DNA from: DAIRVC01 sp036803025
GTDB lineage: Bacteria > Chloroflexota > Anaerolineae > Anaerolineales > E44-bin32
Reading direction: 5' to 3'
Assembly: GCA_036803025.1 (NCBI GenBank)
Contig: DAIRVC010000010.1
Location: 1-32,704 of the forward strand
DNA: 32,704 nucleotides
Part shown: piece after piece, positions 7,094 to 16,200 of the stretch
How the letters are laid out: each line of letters opens with the position of its first letter
Position numbering within the stretch: the stretch's first letter is position 1
Position numbers and translations under genes: made by a program
The notes under the pieces: generated by a model
The model's database searches: none
Told to the model about the DNA's origin: nothing
The model's input: only the letters and a program-made list of their open reading frames with translations

Positions 7094-7558
7094 ATGGATA
7101 TCGGTTCGACCTTGATCCTGCTGGGGGTGGCGGTCTGCGTCGCAGCCTTCGTCTTCAGGCCGTTGGTCGAGAAGCCGGCTGCGGCTGAGCGGCTGTACGA
7201 CCGCCGCGCCTCCGCGCTCCAGGCCGAATTGGATCGGGTCCTGGCCACGATCCAGGAGCTGGAGATGGATTTCGCCATGGAGAAGATCGATGCGGCGGAT
7301 CACCAGGCGCAGCGCGCGGCCCTGGCCGCGCGCGGCGCGTCGTTGATGCGCCAGCGTGACGAGCTGTCGGGAGGGGCGGCCGTCGGGCAAGAGGTCGCCT
7401 CACTGGAGGCGCTCGTCGAGGCGGAGGTCGCCCGGCTGCGCGAAGCAGGCGCGAGCGCCGCCGGGTTCTGCGGCAGTTGCGGACAGCCGGCGGAGGCCGG
7501 CGATCGGTTCTGCGTGCGTTGCGGAGCGGCGTTGGGCGCCCAGGAGATGCGGGCATGA
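7094..7558 (+). CDS. CcmI-like membrane protein with C-terminal zinc ribbon
   Basis: This 154-residue protein has one N-terminal membrane span (about 5-23), a long charged helical segment containing IQELEMDFAMEKIDAADHQ, which resembles the N-terminal region of CcmI (ELExDxxxGKLSxEDYxxLR), and a C-terminal zinc ribbon with CGSC at 126-129 and CVRC at 140-143. CcmI normally helps deliver apocytochrome to the lyase through a periplasmic TPR domain; here the TPR part is absent and a cytoplasmic-type zinc ribbon takes its place. The ATG at 7094 follows GGAG at 7082-7085, and its TGA overlaps the next ATG (ATGA). Its role in the operon is inferred from position and motif only. Confidence 0.75.
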   Translation: MDIGSTLILLGVAVCVAAFVFRPLVEKPAAAERLYDRRASALQAELDRVLATIQELEMDFAMEKIDAADHQAQRAALAARGASLMRQRDELSGGAAVGQEVASLEALVEAEVARLREAGASAAGFCGSCGQPAEAGDRFCVRCGAALGAQEMRA

Positions 7559-9453
7559 AGTCGGTCAGCCTGCCGGCGGCGATGCTCGTGACCGGGTTGT
7601 TGCTGGGGGCGTGCTCACTGGCGCAGGATGTTACCCCGCCGCCGGGCGTCGCCCCGCTGCAGTCGGTCATCCCCTCCGGTCCGGACGTGGGTGCGACCGA
7701 GGTGGTGGCGAGGCTGCCGGACCGGCCGCCGGACCCGGCCGCCGGCGCGGCCATCTACGCCGACAAGTGCGAAGCCTGCCACGGGCCGTCCGGAATGGGC
7801 GACGGATCTCAGGCCTCGAACCTGCCGAACCCCCCGGCTCGACTCGGGGATCCGCTGCTGGCGCGCGCGGCGCTGCCGGCGGATTGGTATGAGATGGTGA
7901 CCAGCGGCAATATCGAGCGTTTCATGCCCGGATTCCAGAGTCTGACCGATGCGCAGCGTTGGGATGTGGTCGCCTACGCGCTGACCCTGAGCGACGAGGG
8001 GAGCCTCCGGCCGCAAGCGGGTGACGCGTACCGGCTCGAGTGTGCCGAGTGCCACGGTGAGACCGGTGGCGGAAGTCCATCGGCTCCGGCGCTCAACGAG
8101 CCTTCGGCCATGGCCGCCCGCAGCCTGCAATCGGTGTATGACGACATCACGTTCGGCGTCGGCGAGACGATGCCCGCCTTTGCAGAGCGTTGGAGCGAGG
8201 AGGAGCGTTGGGCGTTGGCTTCCTTTGTACGCGGGCTTGCGTTCGCCTCCGCCACGGTCCAGTCGACACCGTCGGCCGCGGCGGCGACGGACCAGGCGGT
8301 GGAGTCCGAGACACCCGCCGCCACGTCCGAGGCCGCGGTCGAGGCAACACCGGCGGCGGTTGAGACCGCGGTCCTGACCGGAACGGTCAGGGGGAGCGTG
8401 GTCCAAGGCACCTCCGGAGCTGCCCTTCCCTCCGGTCTCGAGGTCACCCTGCACGCCTACGATGGCCAGGCGGAGGTGCTGACACAGACGGCCGCGGTGG
8501 ATGCGCAGGGCACGTTCGAGTTCAACCGGCTGGATGTGGTTGCGGGGCGCCTGTTCGTTGTGACCGCCGAAGCGGACGGGGTGACATACGGGAGCGAGGC
8601 GGTGCACCTATCGGACGCGGGCCAGGCCGATGATCTGCTTCTCCTGGTGTATGAAGCCACCGAGGAGGTCCAGGCCCTGCGGGCGGATCGGATCCACCTG
8701 CTGGTCAACTTCCCGACCGAGGGCACTGTGGAGTTGATTCAGCTGTGGCTGATCTCCAATGACAGTGACCGGACGGTCGTGGCCCCGGCCGGGCAGGGCG
8801 TCCTGACGTTCAGCCTACCGCCGGGAGCGCTGGACCTGACCTTCGAGGAAGGGTCGGATCCCGAGCGATTTGTGGTGACCAACGACGGTTTCGTGGATAG
8901 GCTGCCGGTACGGCCGGGATCGATGAGCTCGCAGGTCGTCTTCTCGTACGTCTTGCCCTACGACGGCCGGATGGATTTCAGCCAGCCGGTCAGCCTCCCT
9001 GTCGAAGAAGGCATCCTCATCGTGCCGGAAGGCGGGCCCGAGCTGAGCGGTGAAGGCTTGCAGGATCAAGGGGCGCGCGAGATGAGCGGCACCTCGGTAC
9101 GGACCTACTCGCTCGGTCCGGTAGCGCCAGGCGGGTCGGTTGACTTCCGCCTGAGCGGGCGGCTGCGCGTGGCCGGGCAGCCGGGCAATACGCTGGCGAG
9201 CGTAGCCATCGGCATCGGTGTACTCGGCGTGGCACTGATCGCGGCCGGGTTGTGGTGGTATCGGCGGCCGGAACCGGCGCGTGTCCGGCCGGTGCAGCCC
9301 CTGGAGAGCGAGTCTCGCCAGATGCTGCTGCAACAGATCGCCGATCTGGATAGAGCGCGCGCCGCCGGACAGATCGAAGAATCGGACTACCAGGTCAGGC
9401 GGGCGGCGCTCAAAGAGCGCGTGCTGGAGCTGATGCGTGGCGAACGAGATTGA
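7555..9453 (+). CDS. dihaem cytochrome c lipoprotein fused to beta-sandwich, membrane span and CcmI-like tail
   Basis: The 632-residue product begins with a lipoprotein signal peptide (LLLGAC, Cys20). Two small cytochrome c domains follow, with CEACH (72-76) and CAECH (163-167), each with a downstream MPGF or MPAF Met that can be the sixth haem ligand. An Ala/Thr-rich linker leads to a carboxypeptidase-regulatory-like beta-sandwich (about 275-355), further beta-rich sequence, a membrane span near 546-570 and a cytoplasmic tail, QQIADLDRARAAGQIEESDY. That tail resembles the CcmI helical motif of the preceding gene. The start is the ATG at 7555, overlapping the preceding TGA; the frame runs further upstream only within that gene. 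It could deliver electrons for haem or thiol chemistry, or be a respiratory carrier co-made with its maturation machinery. I do not recognise this full architecture. Confidence 0.82.
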   Translation: MKSVSLPAAMLVTGLLLGACSLAQDVTPPPGVAPLQSVIPSGPDVGATEVVARLPDRPPDPAAGAAIYADKCEACHGPSGMGDGSQASNLPNPPARLGDPLLARAALPADWYEMVTSGNIERFMPGFQSLTDAQRWDVVAYALTLSDEGSLRPQAGDAYRLECAECHGETGGGSPSAPALNEPSAMAARSLQSVYDDITFGVGETMPAFAERWSEEERWALASFVRGLAFASATVQSTPSAAAATDQAVESETPAATSEAAVEATPAAVETAVLTGTVRGSVVQGTSGAALPSGLEVTLHAYDGQAEVLTQTAAVDAQGTFEFNRLDVVAGRLFVVTAEADGVTYGSEAVHLSDAGQADDLLLLVYEATEEVQALRADRIHLLVNFPTEGTVELIQLWLISNDSDRTVVAPAGQGVLTFSLPPGALDLTFEEGSDPERFVVTNDGFVDRLPVRPGSMSSQVVFSYVLPYDGRMDFSQPVSLPVEEGILIVPEGGPELSGEGLQDQGAREMSGTSVRTYSLGPVAPGGSVDFRLSGRLRVAGQPGNTLASVAIGIGVLGVALIAAGLWWYRRPEPARVRPVQPLESESRQMLLQQIADLDRARAAGQIEESDYQVRRAALKERVLELMRGERD

Positions 9454-10144
9454 GGTCCGCAGGCTGGTCAAGAGCTTCGGCCTCAAGCCGGTCTTGAAGG
9501 GGGTGGACTTTGCGGTCGAGGCCGGCGAGTTCGTGGCTGTGCTCGGGCCGAACGGCGCCGGCAAGACGACCTTCCTGCGCATCCTGGCCTCCCTTTCGCG
9601 TCCGGGGATGGGCGAGGTGCACGTCGCCGGGTATCGACTTCCTCAGCAGGCGTCTCAAGTGCGCGGCGCGCTGGGGGTGGTCTCGCACCAACCGCTGCTC
9701 TACGGAGACCTGACGGCGGCGGAGAACCTGCGCTTCTTCGGACGCATGTACGGGCTGGCGGCGCTCGACGACCGCATCCGCCAGGTCTTGAAGCTGGTCG
9801 GGTTGGCGGCGCGGGCGCGCGACCTGGTGCGTGAGTTCTCGCGAGGGATGCAGCAGCGCTTGGCGATCGGCCGGGCGATTCTGCATGACCCGCGCGTGAT
9901 GCTGTTCGACGAGCCTTACACCGGGCTGGACCCCGAGGCGGCGGCGATGCTGGACGGCCTGCTGTTGGAGGTGGCCGGCCGCGGGCGGACGGTGGTGATG
10001 ACCACGCACGACCTGTCGCGCGCCGGAACGCTGGCGACGCGAGTGGACATCCTGGCGCGCGGGGTGATCGCCGCCACGACCCGCGGCGGGCGGGTTGACG
10101 GCGGGCAGCTACAGGAGATGTACCGGGCGGTGACGCGTGTCTGA
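9437..10144 (+). CDS. ccmA: haem exporter ATPase CcmA
   Basis: CcmA is the ABC ATPase of the CcmABCD complex, which releases holo-CcmE from CcmC at the expense of ATP. The 235-residue protein shows the Walker A GPNGAGKTT (37-45), the signature FSRGMQQR (134-141), Walker B MLFDEPYTGLD (155-165) and the H-loop THD (His191). The GTG start at 9437 lies 17 bases inside the preceding gene; the coding sequence ends eight bases into ccmB, so translation is tightly coupled. Its length is slightly above E. coli CcmA (about 205). Confidence 0.92.
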   Translation: MANEIEVRRLVKSFGLKPVLKGVDFAVEAGEFVAVLGPNGAGKTTFLRILASLSRPGMGEVHVAGYRLPQQASQVRGALGVVSHQPLLYGDLTAAENLRFFGRMYGLAALDDRIRQVLKLVGLAARARDLVREFSRGMQQRLAIGRAILHDPRVMLFDEPYTGLDPEAAAMLDGLLLEVAGRGRTVVMTTHDLSRAGTLATRVDILARGVIAATTRGGRVDGGQLQEMYRAVTRV

Positions 10145-10874
10145 GCAGCCTGCGCCGGTGCAGGCCGGGCAGGCGGCGCGGATTGTGGAGCGGCGGCCGG
10201 GCGCGGGATACCTGCGCGCGGTGGCGGCCGTGGTGTGGAAGGACCTGGCGGCTGAACTGCGCAGCCGCGAGCTGCTGGGGGCGATGCTGGTCTTCGCCCT
10301 GCTGGTCATCCTGATCTTCAACTTCGCGCTGGAGCTGGACGTCCGCGTACGGGCCACGATTACTTCGGGGGTGCTGTGGGTGACCTTCGCCTTCGCCGGG
10401 ACGCTCGGCCTGAACCGGTCCATGGCGATCGAGAAGGACCGTGGCTGCCTGGACGGCCTCCTGCTGGCGCCGGTTGACCGCAGTGCAATCTACTTCGGCA
10501 AGGCGATCGGCAACCTGGCCTTCATGCTGATCGTGGAAGCGATCGTGGTGCCGATCTACAGCGCCCTGTACAACACCAACCTGTTCCATCCCGGGCTGCT
10601 GCTGGTGATCTTGTTGGGCTCCATCGGCTATGTGGCGGTCGGAACGCTGCTGGCTTCCATGGCGGTCCAGGCGCGCACGCGCGACATGCTCTTGCCGATC
10701 CTGCTCTTCCCGGTCGCCCTGCCGATCCTGGTGGCGGCGGTCAAAGCCAGCAACGGCTTCCTGCAGAGCCTGCCGCTGACGGAGGTCATGCCCTGGATCA
10801 ATCTACTGCTGGTCTACGACGTGGTCTTCGCGGCCGTGTCGCTGATGGTGTTCGATTTCGTGGTCGAGGAGTAG
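10137..10874 (+). CDS. ccmB: haem exporter membrane subunit CcmB
   Basis: CcmB is the six-span membrane partner of CcmA. The 245-residue product has a soluble N-terminal stretch of about 30 residues, then the family motif VVWKDLAAELRSRE, and six hydrophobic segments separated by short loops, including a cytoplasmic loop EKDRGCLDGLLLAPVDRSAIYFGK-like region around residues 100-123 that is typical of the family. The start is GTG at 10137, overlapping the ccmA stop by eight bases. It is followed 36 bp later by ccmC. Confidence 0.93.
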   Translation: MSEQPAPVQAGQAARIVERRPGAGYLRAVAAVVWKDLAAELRSRELLGAMLVFALLVILIFNFALELDVRVRATITSGVLWVTFAFAGTLGLNRSMAIEKDRGCLDGLLLAPVDRSAIYFGKAIGNLAFMLIVEAIVVPIYSALYNTNLFHPGLLLVILLGSIGYVAVGTLLASMAVQARTRDMLLPILLFPVALPILVAAVKASNGFLQSLPLTEVMPWINLLLVYDVVFAAVSLMVFDFVVEE

Positions 10875-10910
10875 ACCGGCGGCACCGCTGCCACCGGGCG
10901 GAGGACGGAT

Positions 10911-11612
10911 ATGGAAGCGACACCCAGGGGCCTGAAAGGTCTGACCTGGCTGACGGCGGCGATGTTCGCCGCGGCGCTCTACCTGGTGCTTTTCTATGCG
11001 CCGCGCGAGGCGGTCATGGGCGACGTGCAGCGAGTGTTCTACTTTCACGTCGCCGCCGGATGGGTCGGCGCGTTGGCCTTTCTGGTGACGGCTGTATCCG
11101 GCGCGATCTATCTGGCACGCGCCGACCGCCGCTGGGACAACATCGCCACCGCCTCGGTTGAGATCGGCGTGGTCTTCACGCTGATCAACATCGTGAGCGG
11201 ATCGATCTGGGCCCGGCCGATCTGGAACACCTGGTGGACCTGGGATCCGCGGCTGGTGACCGCCACGGTCATGGAGCTGATCTACATCGCCTACCTGATG
11301 TTGCGCCAGGGGATCGAAGATCCCGACCGACGGGCGCGCTTCGGCTCGGTCTACGGCATTCTGGGGTTCCTGAGTGTGCCGTTGACCTTCCTGTCCATCC
11401 GCATCTGGCGCACGATCCACCCGGTGGTGGTGGGCAGCGGGGACCCAACGGCGGAGGGCTCCTTCGACATGACGTCGCGCATGCTGCAGGCGTTCATGTT
11501 CAGCCTGCTGACCTTCACCTTCCTGTACGCGACGCTGCTCTGGCACCGTGTGCGGCTGGGGCGGCTGAGTGAGAAAGTCGAACAGCTTAAGATGAAAGTC
11601 CTTTCTGCGTAG
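10911..11612 (+). CDS. ccmC: haem-handling membrane protein CcmC
   Basis: CcmC binds haem at its outer WWD domain and passes it to CcmE. The 233-residue protein has six membrane spans and the motif WNTWWTWDPRL at residues 105-115. Conserved His residues flank the motif: VFYFHVAAGW near residue 46 and RTIHPVVVG near 169, which in the family coordinate haem. The ATG at 10911 has GGAGGA 10-15 bases upstream. The gene is followed nine bases later by the ccmD-like gene, the standard order. Confidence 0.95.
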   Translation: MEATPRGLKGLTWLTAAMFAAALYLVLFYAPREAVMGDVQRVFYFHVAAGWVGALAFLVTAVSGAIYLARADRRWDNIATASVEIGVVFTLINIVSGSIWARPIWNTWWTWDPRLVTATVMELIYIAYLMLRQGIEDPDRRARFGSVYGILGFLSVPLTFLSIRIWRTIHPVVVGSGDPTAEGSFDMTSRMLQAFMFSLLTFTFLYATLLWHRVRLGRLSEKVEQLKMKVLSA

Positions 11613-11621
11613 GGAGCGGGA

Positions 11622-11795
11622 ATGATGCTACAGCAGGCGCCTGCGGAGACGTTCAGCTACATGGTCTTGGGGTTCGGCGTGATCCTGGGCACGATCGCGC
11701 TGTTCTTGGCCAGCCTGATCGTGCGAAGGCGGAACTTGAGGCGAGACCTGGCCGTGCTGGAGGAACTGGACGGGCAAGGGGGCCACGAGGGCTAG
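11622..11795 (+). CDS. ccmD: CcmD-like small single-span protein
   Basis: A 57-residue frame starts at ATG 11622 (a second ATG follows at 11625) after the purine-rich box AGGGAG at 11611-11616. The product has one membrane span (about residues 13-34) followed by a basic/acidic helix RRRNLRRDLAVLEEL. CcmD proteins are 40-70 residues with exactly this layout and release holo-CcmE from CcmABC. Sequence conservation in CcmD is low, so the call rests on size, topology and position right after ccmC. It closes the operon, with two GC hairpins just downstream. Confidence 0.82.
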   Translation: MMLQQAPAETFSYMVLGFGVILGTIALFLASLIVRRRNLRRDLAVLEELDGQGGHEG

Positions 11796-11799
11796 CCCG

Positions 11800-11868
11800 G
11801 GCCCCGGGCGGTACCGGGGCCAGACCGTTTGTCTCCTGGCCGGGGCGGCCCGTCCGACCGCCCCGGCC
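11800..11868 (+). terminator. tandem GC hairpins at the end of the ccm operon
   Basis: Two perfect inverted repeats follow the ccmD stop. The first pairs GGCCCCGG (11800-11807) with CCGGGGCC (11814-11821) around a six-base loop. The second pairs GGCCGGGGCGG (11838-11848) with CCGCCCCGGCC (11858-11868) around a nine-base loop. No T-run follows either. They most likely mark the end of the ccm transcript by pausing, Rho-aided termination or 3' end protection. Confidence 0.6.
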
Positions 11869-11884
11869 GTGTGTCCCCCATCGA

Positions 11885-11912
11885 TTGCGCTCACCCATTT
11901 TTGTGATAAATT
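11885..11912 (+). promoter_or_regulatory. promoter candidate upstream of the Ig/NBR1 lipoprotein gene
   Basis: TTGCGC at 11885-11890 and TAAATT at 11907-11912 are separated by 16 bp, each matching four of six consensus bases, within the only AT-rich patch of this 240-bp gap. Transcription would start near 11920 and give a leader of about 115 bases before the ATG at 12037. Confidence 0.4.
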
Positions 11913-12036
11913 AGACATGAGAAGTCCGGCTCTCGGCCCGCGGCGCGGTCCGGCCCGGGTTCTGAGCGCATGCCGGGCCTAGGCAGTCCGGCGATCCGCG
12001 CCGGCGGCATCTGAGGTGAGGCACCGGGGAGGCGAG

Positions 12037-13161
12037 ATGCGTCGCGCAGGCTTGTGGGTCGGGCTGATCCCCCTTCTGGCGATTCTCCTGGTCGGCTGCA
12101 ACAGTACGACGGCGGGACAGGGCGCAGCCGCGGGCGGGCCGCGGGCCTGGATCGACGCGCCCCTGGATGGCAGCAGCCTGCCGCTTGGACCGGTGGCGGT
12201 CGTTGCCCACGGCGCCGACATCGGCGGGTTGGCGCGGGCCGAGTTCAGCGTCGACGGCCTGGCATTTCTGGACCCTGACCCGCCCCAGGACCAGGCGGCG
12301 AGCCTGGTGACTTGGCACCAAGTCTGGGAACCTTCCGGGCCGGGCACCTACCAGATCCAGGTCCGTGTGCAGAACCACGACGGCGATTGGAGCGCCCCGG
12401 CGCAGGTGAATGTGACCATCCAATCGGCCGAAACCCCCACGCCCGTGGCCAGGCCGACCCCGGCCGCCTCCCCAACACCGACCTGCGAACTGCGTGCCCA
12501 GTTCATCACGGACGTCACCGTCCCGGATGGGACGATGTTCGTGCCGGGCTCACCCTTCACGAAGACCTGGCGGCTGCGCAATGTCGGCGACTGCACCTGG
12601 GACCGCGGCTACTCGCTGGTCTTCATCGGCGGGGTGCAGATGAGCGGGGCCAGCCCTCAGCCTCTGCTGCAGACCACCGCCCCCGGTGAAGAGGTGGACA
12701 TCAGTATTGGTCTCATCGCTCCATCATCGGAGGGCGAGTATCGCGGCGAGTGGATGTTGCAGGACCCGCAGGGACGCATCTTCGGCATCGGCGCCGATGG
12801 GCGTGCGGCTTTCTGGGTCGAGATCGTCAGCGGCGTCAGGCCGACGCCCGCGCCGGACAGGCTGGCGCCGGGCATCAGCGCCGCCCACAACCCGCCTGGC
12901 GCCTCTCTACCGGTCGGCACGCAGGTGACGATCAGCGCCAGCGCCTCCGACGATGTCGGTGTGGCGCGCATCGAGATCTGGATCAGCTACGCACGCGGCG
13001 GACCGCAGTTGGTCCAGACCTGCTCCAACACAACCAGCTGCAGCTACCAGAGTGCCTTTCCGGCCGGGACGGTTGCCTACCACGCTCGCGCTTATGACGA
13101 GGCCGGGAATATGTCCAGCTCGAACTTGATGTCGATCGAGTTCTACTATGTGATCCAGTAG
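12037..13161 (+). CDS. lipoprotein with Ig-like and NBR1-type domains
   Basis: This 374-residue surface lipoprotein starts with a signal peptide ending in LLVGC (Cys21). An Ig-like domain follows (about 35-125), then a Pro/Thr linker with PTPAASPTPT, then an NBR1-type Ig domain (about 150-265). The NBR1 type is recognised by the pattern FVPGSPFTKTWRLRNVGDCTW, by SLVFIGG and by EGEYRGEWMLQDPQG; such domains are frequent in secreted Chloroflexota proteins. A last Ig-like domain (about 278-374) has SASDDVGVARIEIW. The ATG at 12037 is preceded by GGGGAGG; a GTG at 12016 is possible but would lengthen the positive N-terminus without a clear ribosome site. It precedes the LysM protein on the same strand. 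No enzymatic motif is visible; binding or scaffolding is an inference. Confidence 0.85.
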   Translation: MRRAGLWVGLIPLLAILLVGCNSTTAGQGAAAGGPRAWIDAPLDGSSLPLGPVAVVAHGADIGGLARAEFSVDGLAFLDPDPPQDQAASLVTWHQVWEPSGPGTYQIQVRVQNHDGDWSAPAQVNVTIQSAETPTPVARPTPAASPTPTCELRAQFITDVTVPDGTMFVPGSPFTKTWRLRNVGDCTWDRGYSLVFIGGVQMSGASPQPLLQTTAPGEEVDISIGLIAPSSEGEYRGEWMLQDPQGRIFGIGADGRAAFWVEIVSGVRPTPAPDRLAPGISAAHNPPGASLPVGTQVTISASASDDVGVARIEIWISYARGGPQLVQTCSNTTSCSYQSAFPAGTVAYHARAYDEAGNMSSSNLMSIEFYYVIQ

Positions 13162-13180
13162 GCCGCTGGGCTGCAGCGGC
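13162..13180 (+). terminator. short hairpin right after the lipoprotein stop
   Basis: GCCGCTG (13162-13168) pairs with CAGCGGC (13174-13180) around a five-base loop, immediately after the TAG at 13159-13161. No T-run follows, so it may only attenuate transcription into the LysM gene 71 bp further on. Confidence 0.35.
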
Positions 13181-13251
13181 GATTGGCGTCCTGCGGAGAT
13201 CCTGTGCGCAGCGACTCGGATGTCGGGCGAAGCGGGCCAAAGGAGGGGTAG

Positions 13252-16200
13252 GTGAAGAAGGACAGCGCGGAAGACGGAAGCTTCGACCCGCAACGGCACT
13301 TCGCCTCCGTGCCTCAGCAGCAAGGGGACGTACAACAGGACTCAGACTGGAATAGCGGTCAGCGATCGAACACGGGCACGCGCGGCGGCGGCCACCGCAT
13401 GGCTCGGCCCCCGGCAGGCGGGAGGCGGTCCTGGCTGCGCACGAGGTGGCCATGGCTGGTGGGCCTGGCCGTCGGCATCCTGCTTCTGGGCCTCGTGGGT
13501 CTGGCGATCGTCAGCCGGCTGAGAGAGGGGGCGAGCCGAGGCCGCCAACCCGTGGCGTTCTTGGTGCGGCCGAGCAACGGCATGCTCGTCCCGCTGCATA
13601 GCACCCTGCCGGCGGTCGGAGAAGGTTTGTCGCAGGCAGGCGTGACCGGGCTTGAGTTGTGGGTCAACGGGCAGCTCTGGGGTACGGCTGTATTCGATCC
13701 GGCAGGTCCTCGGGCGAGGCACATCTGGCGTTGGACCCCTTCGGGTGAGGGTGAGCACCTGCTGTTCGTGCGGGCGATCGATGCCGCCGGCGCTCAGTTC
13801 GATTCACCGGTGGTGCGCGTTCTGGCGTCGGCCCAGGCCGATGTGCGCTTTCCGGCGGTGCACCGGGTCGCTGAAGGCGAGACCATCGCCAATCTGGCGG
13901 AGGCCTACGGCGCTGAGCCAGCCGCGATCCTTGACGCCAATCCAGGGTTGGAGCCGGGTGGGGCGTTGACTCCAGGGCTCGAGATCACCTTGCCGATCCC
14001 CGTGCCCAACGCCCCGCCCGAAGCGCCGGAGGGGGACGCGGCCCCTGCGCCGCCTTTCTCGCCGCTGATCGGCGACGCGGCGCTGCCGGCCAACTTCCCC
14101 GCCTCAGCCGAAGAGGCACCGATCACGCCGGGGCTCGAGATCGTCGGCGGCAGGTTAGTGCCCGGCATCCCGATGGACTCCCTGTATCTCTACTGGTCTG
14201 TCGGCGGCGGGGCGTGGCAGCGGTTGCCTGAATCTCCACAGACGTTCCTTGAGCCGGTCGCCGGCGCCTTCGATCTGAATCCCTATCTGGACGAGATTGT
14301 CCAATCGGGCGGTCCGTTGGCCGTCCGTTATCACGTCTGGGGCTGGAGCGGGGGCATGTTGACCTTCCTGGACGAAGGCCTGTGGACGCTGGAATCGGTG
14401 CCGGACGGGCAGCTGCGCAGCCTGCTGCCGACGCAGTTGTCGATTGTTGGACAGGTCCGCGACTCGGTCGAGTACGTCAGCGAGTGGACGATCCCCGTGC
14501 CGGTCGCAGGCTACTTCCAGGGATTCACGCAAGACTTCCGATGGAGGACCTCCCTGGAGGATGCCGAGACCATGTTCTGGCAGGTCTCCACCCAGCCCTT
14601 CCCGGATGAACCGGGGATGTTCCCGCCGGGAACCCTCGGCCTGGCCCCGGCCGACAATCCCCTCGAAGATCTGTTCTCGGGTTTCGAGCTGCCGGAGATG
14701 AGCGGGCCATTCGGTGGATCGATCGGCGGTTCGAGCGGAACGCCCAGTCCGTACACGACCTTCAGCATCGATTTCGGCAACTATGTGGATACGGCCGGAT
14801 GGGCGGGGGAGGCCGAACAGGCCGGCGGCGGGAGCTTCATCTCGGAAGCAGCCGAGGCCATCTCCTCCTCCGTGGAAGAGGCGTTCGGGTTCGCTCAGGC
14901 TCTCGAGGCGACGCGGCCGCGCCGATTGAACAGCGCCTCGCTGCCGCGCACGTTCTACGTCCGGCTCCTGCCGGTCCTGGAGGACGACAGCCTCGGCCAA
15001 CCGTCGAATACGGTCGTTGTCCGCTACGGGCCGCCGCCAGCTCCGGAGGTCACCGGCGACATCGAGGGCGCCTACGAGGCGCAGGTCCTGTCTTTCACGC
15101 ACTACCGTGCCGCCGATCCAGACTACGCGGCCTGCATGCGCAGCACTTACGAGCTGCGTCGCTGCATCAACGTTGTCGGATTCGACGACGGGCTGGTGTA
15201 TTCCAGCCAGGCGGAGGGCACAATCTTCGAGAGCCTGTATGAGCAACAGTGCACCATTGTCATCCCGCGCGGCAGTCCCAGCTGTGGCTGCCCGGGCGTG
15301 AGCTGCAGTTCCGGCGGCAGCAGTTGCAGCTGGTCACCCAGCGACTGGGGGTCGTGTGTCCAGGAAGGTGCGGAATGGGCCTTCGAGGCGGTGAAGGATT
15401 TCTCCAACTGGGCCTCGGAGAGCTGGGAGTGGCTGAAGGAGCAGGCGGTCTACGTCATGCTCGAATTCACGCCGATCGGCTGGGGATGCCAGTGGGCCGA
15501 AGATCAGGACGAGAGCGGGACCGTGCCGGATGACTTCTGTCACGATGCCATGCGGGTGGCCTTGGAGACCGGCATGGCGGCGTTGGGCATTCCCCCCAGC
15601 CTGCCGAACTTCAAGGAGCTGGTCGAAAACGGGAAGGAGTACGCCTTCCAGATGGCCTTGCAGGAAATGCGCAGCGCCGGGCTGGAATGCGATTCGGTCT
15701 GCGAAGAGGCCCTACGGGCCGGCTACAACTACGCCGCCGATCAGATCGGGTCCGGCGGCGGGGGCGGTGGAGGTGCGGGAGTCCCGACCATGCTCTACGA
15801 ACCGCACCCACTGGCGGTCGAACAACCCTTCACACTCCTTGTGCGAGTGGAACGGCGGGTCGAGTCCGCCGGGATCCCGGACGAAGACCTGGAGCTTTGC
15901 GGACTTTCGATTCTCAGCCATGCGGCCAGGACCGTGAACGGCAAACCCGTGGAAGGGGCGCCGTATGAGGGCGTGGGACTGGAGCTGCCGCTCCTGGCTC
16001 CGGGGGACGCCATCACGATCCCGGTCGTCCTGGAGCGCGCGCCCTGGCCGCTGCCGCCCGGCGTGTCGCTGGGCGATTTGGGCGCTGAGCTGGGTGTGAT
16101 CTTCGCCGGCGCGATCGATCCGGCGACGGGTCAGGCCCTTGGTCCCGGGCCGCTGGGCATGTGGTCGTCGCTCTACCCCGGCTCGACGCTGCAGATCCGC

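Noticed and set aside
14155..15246. A 363-codon minus-strand frame inside the LysM gene
   Set aside because: No domain content or ribosome site, and it lies wholly opposite a long frame with membrane span and LysM motif.
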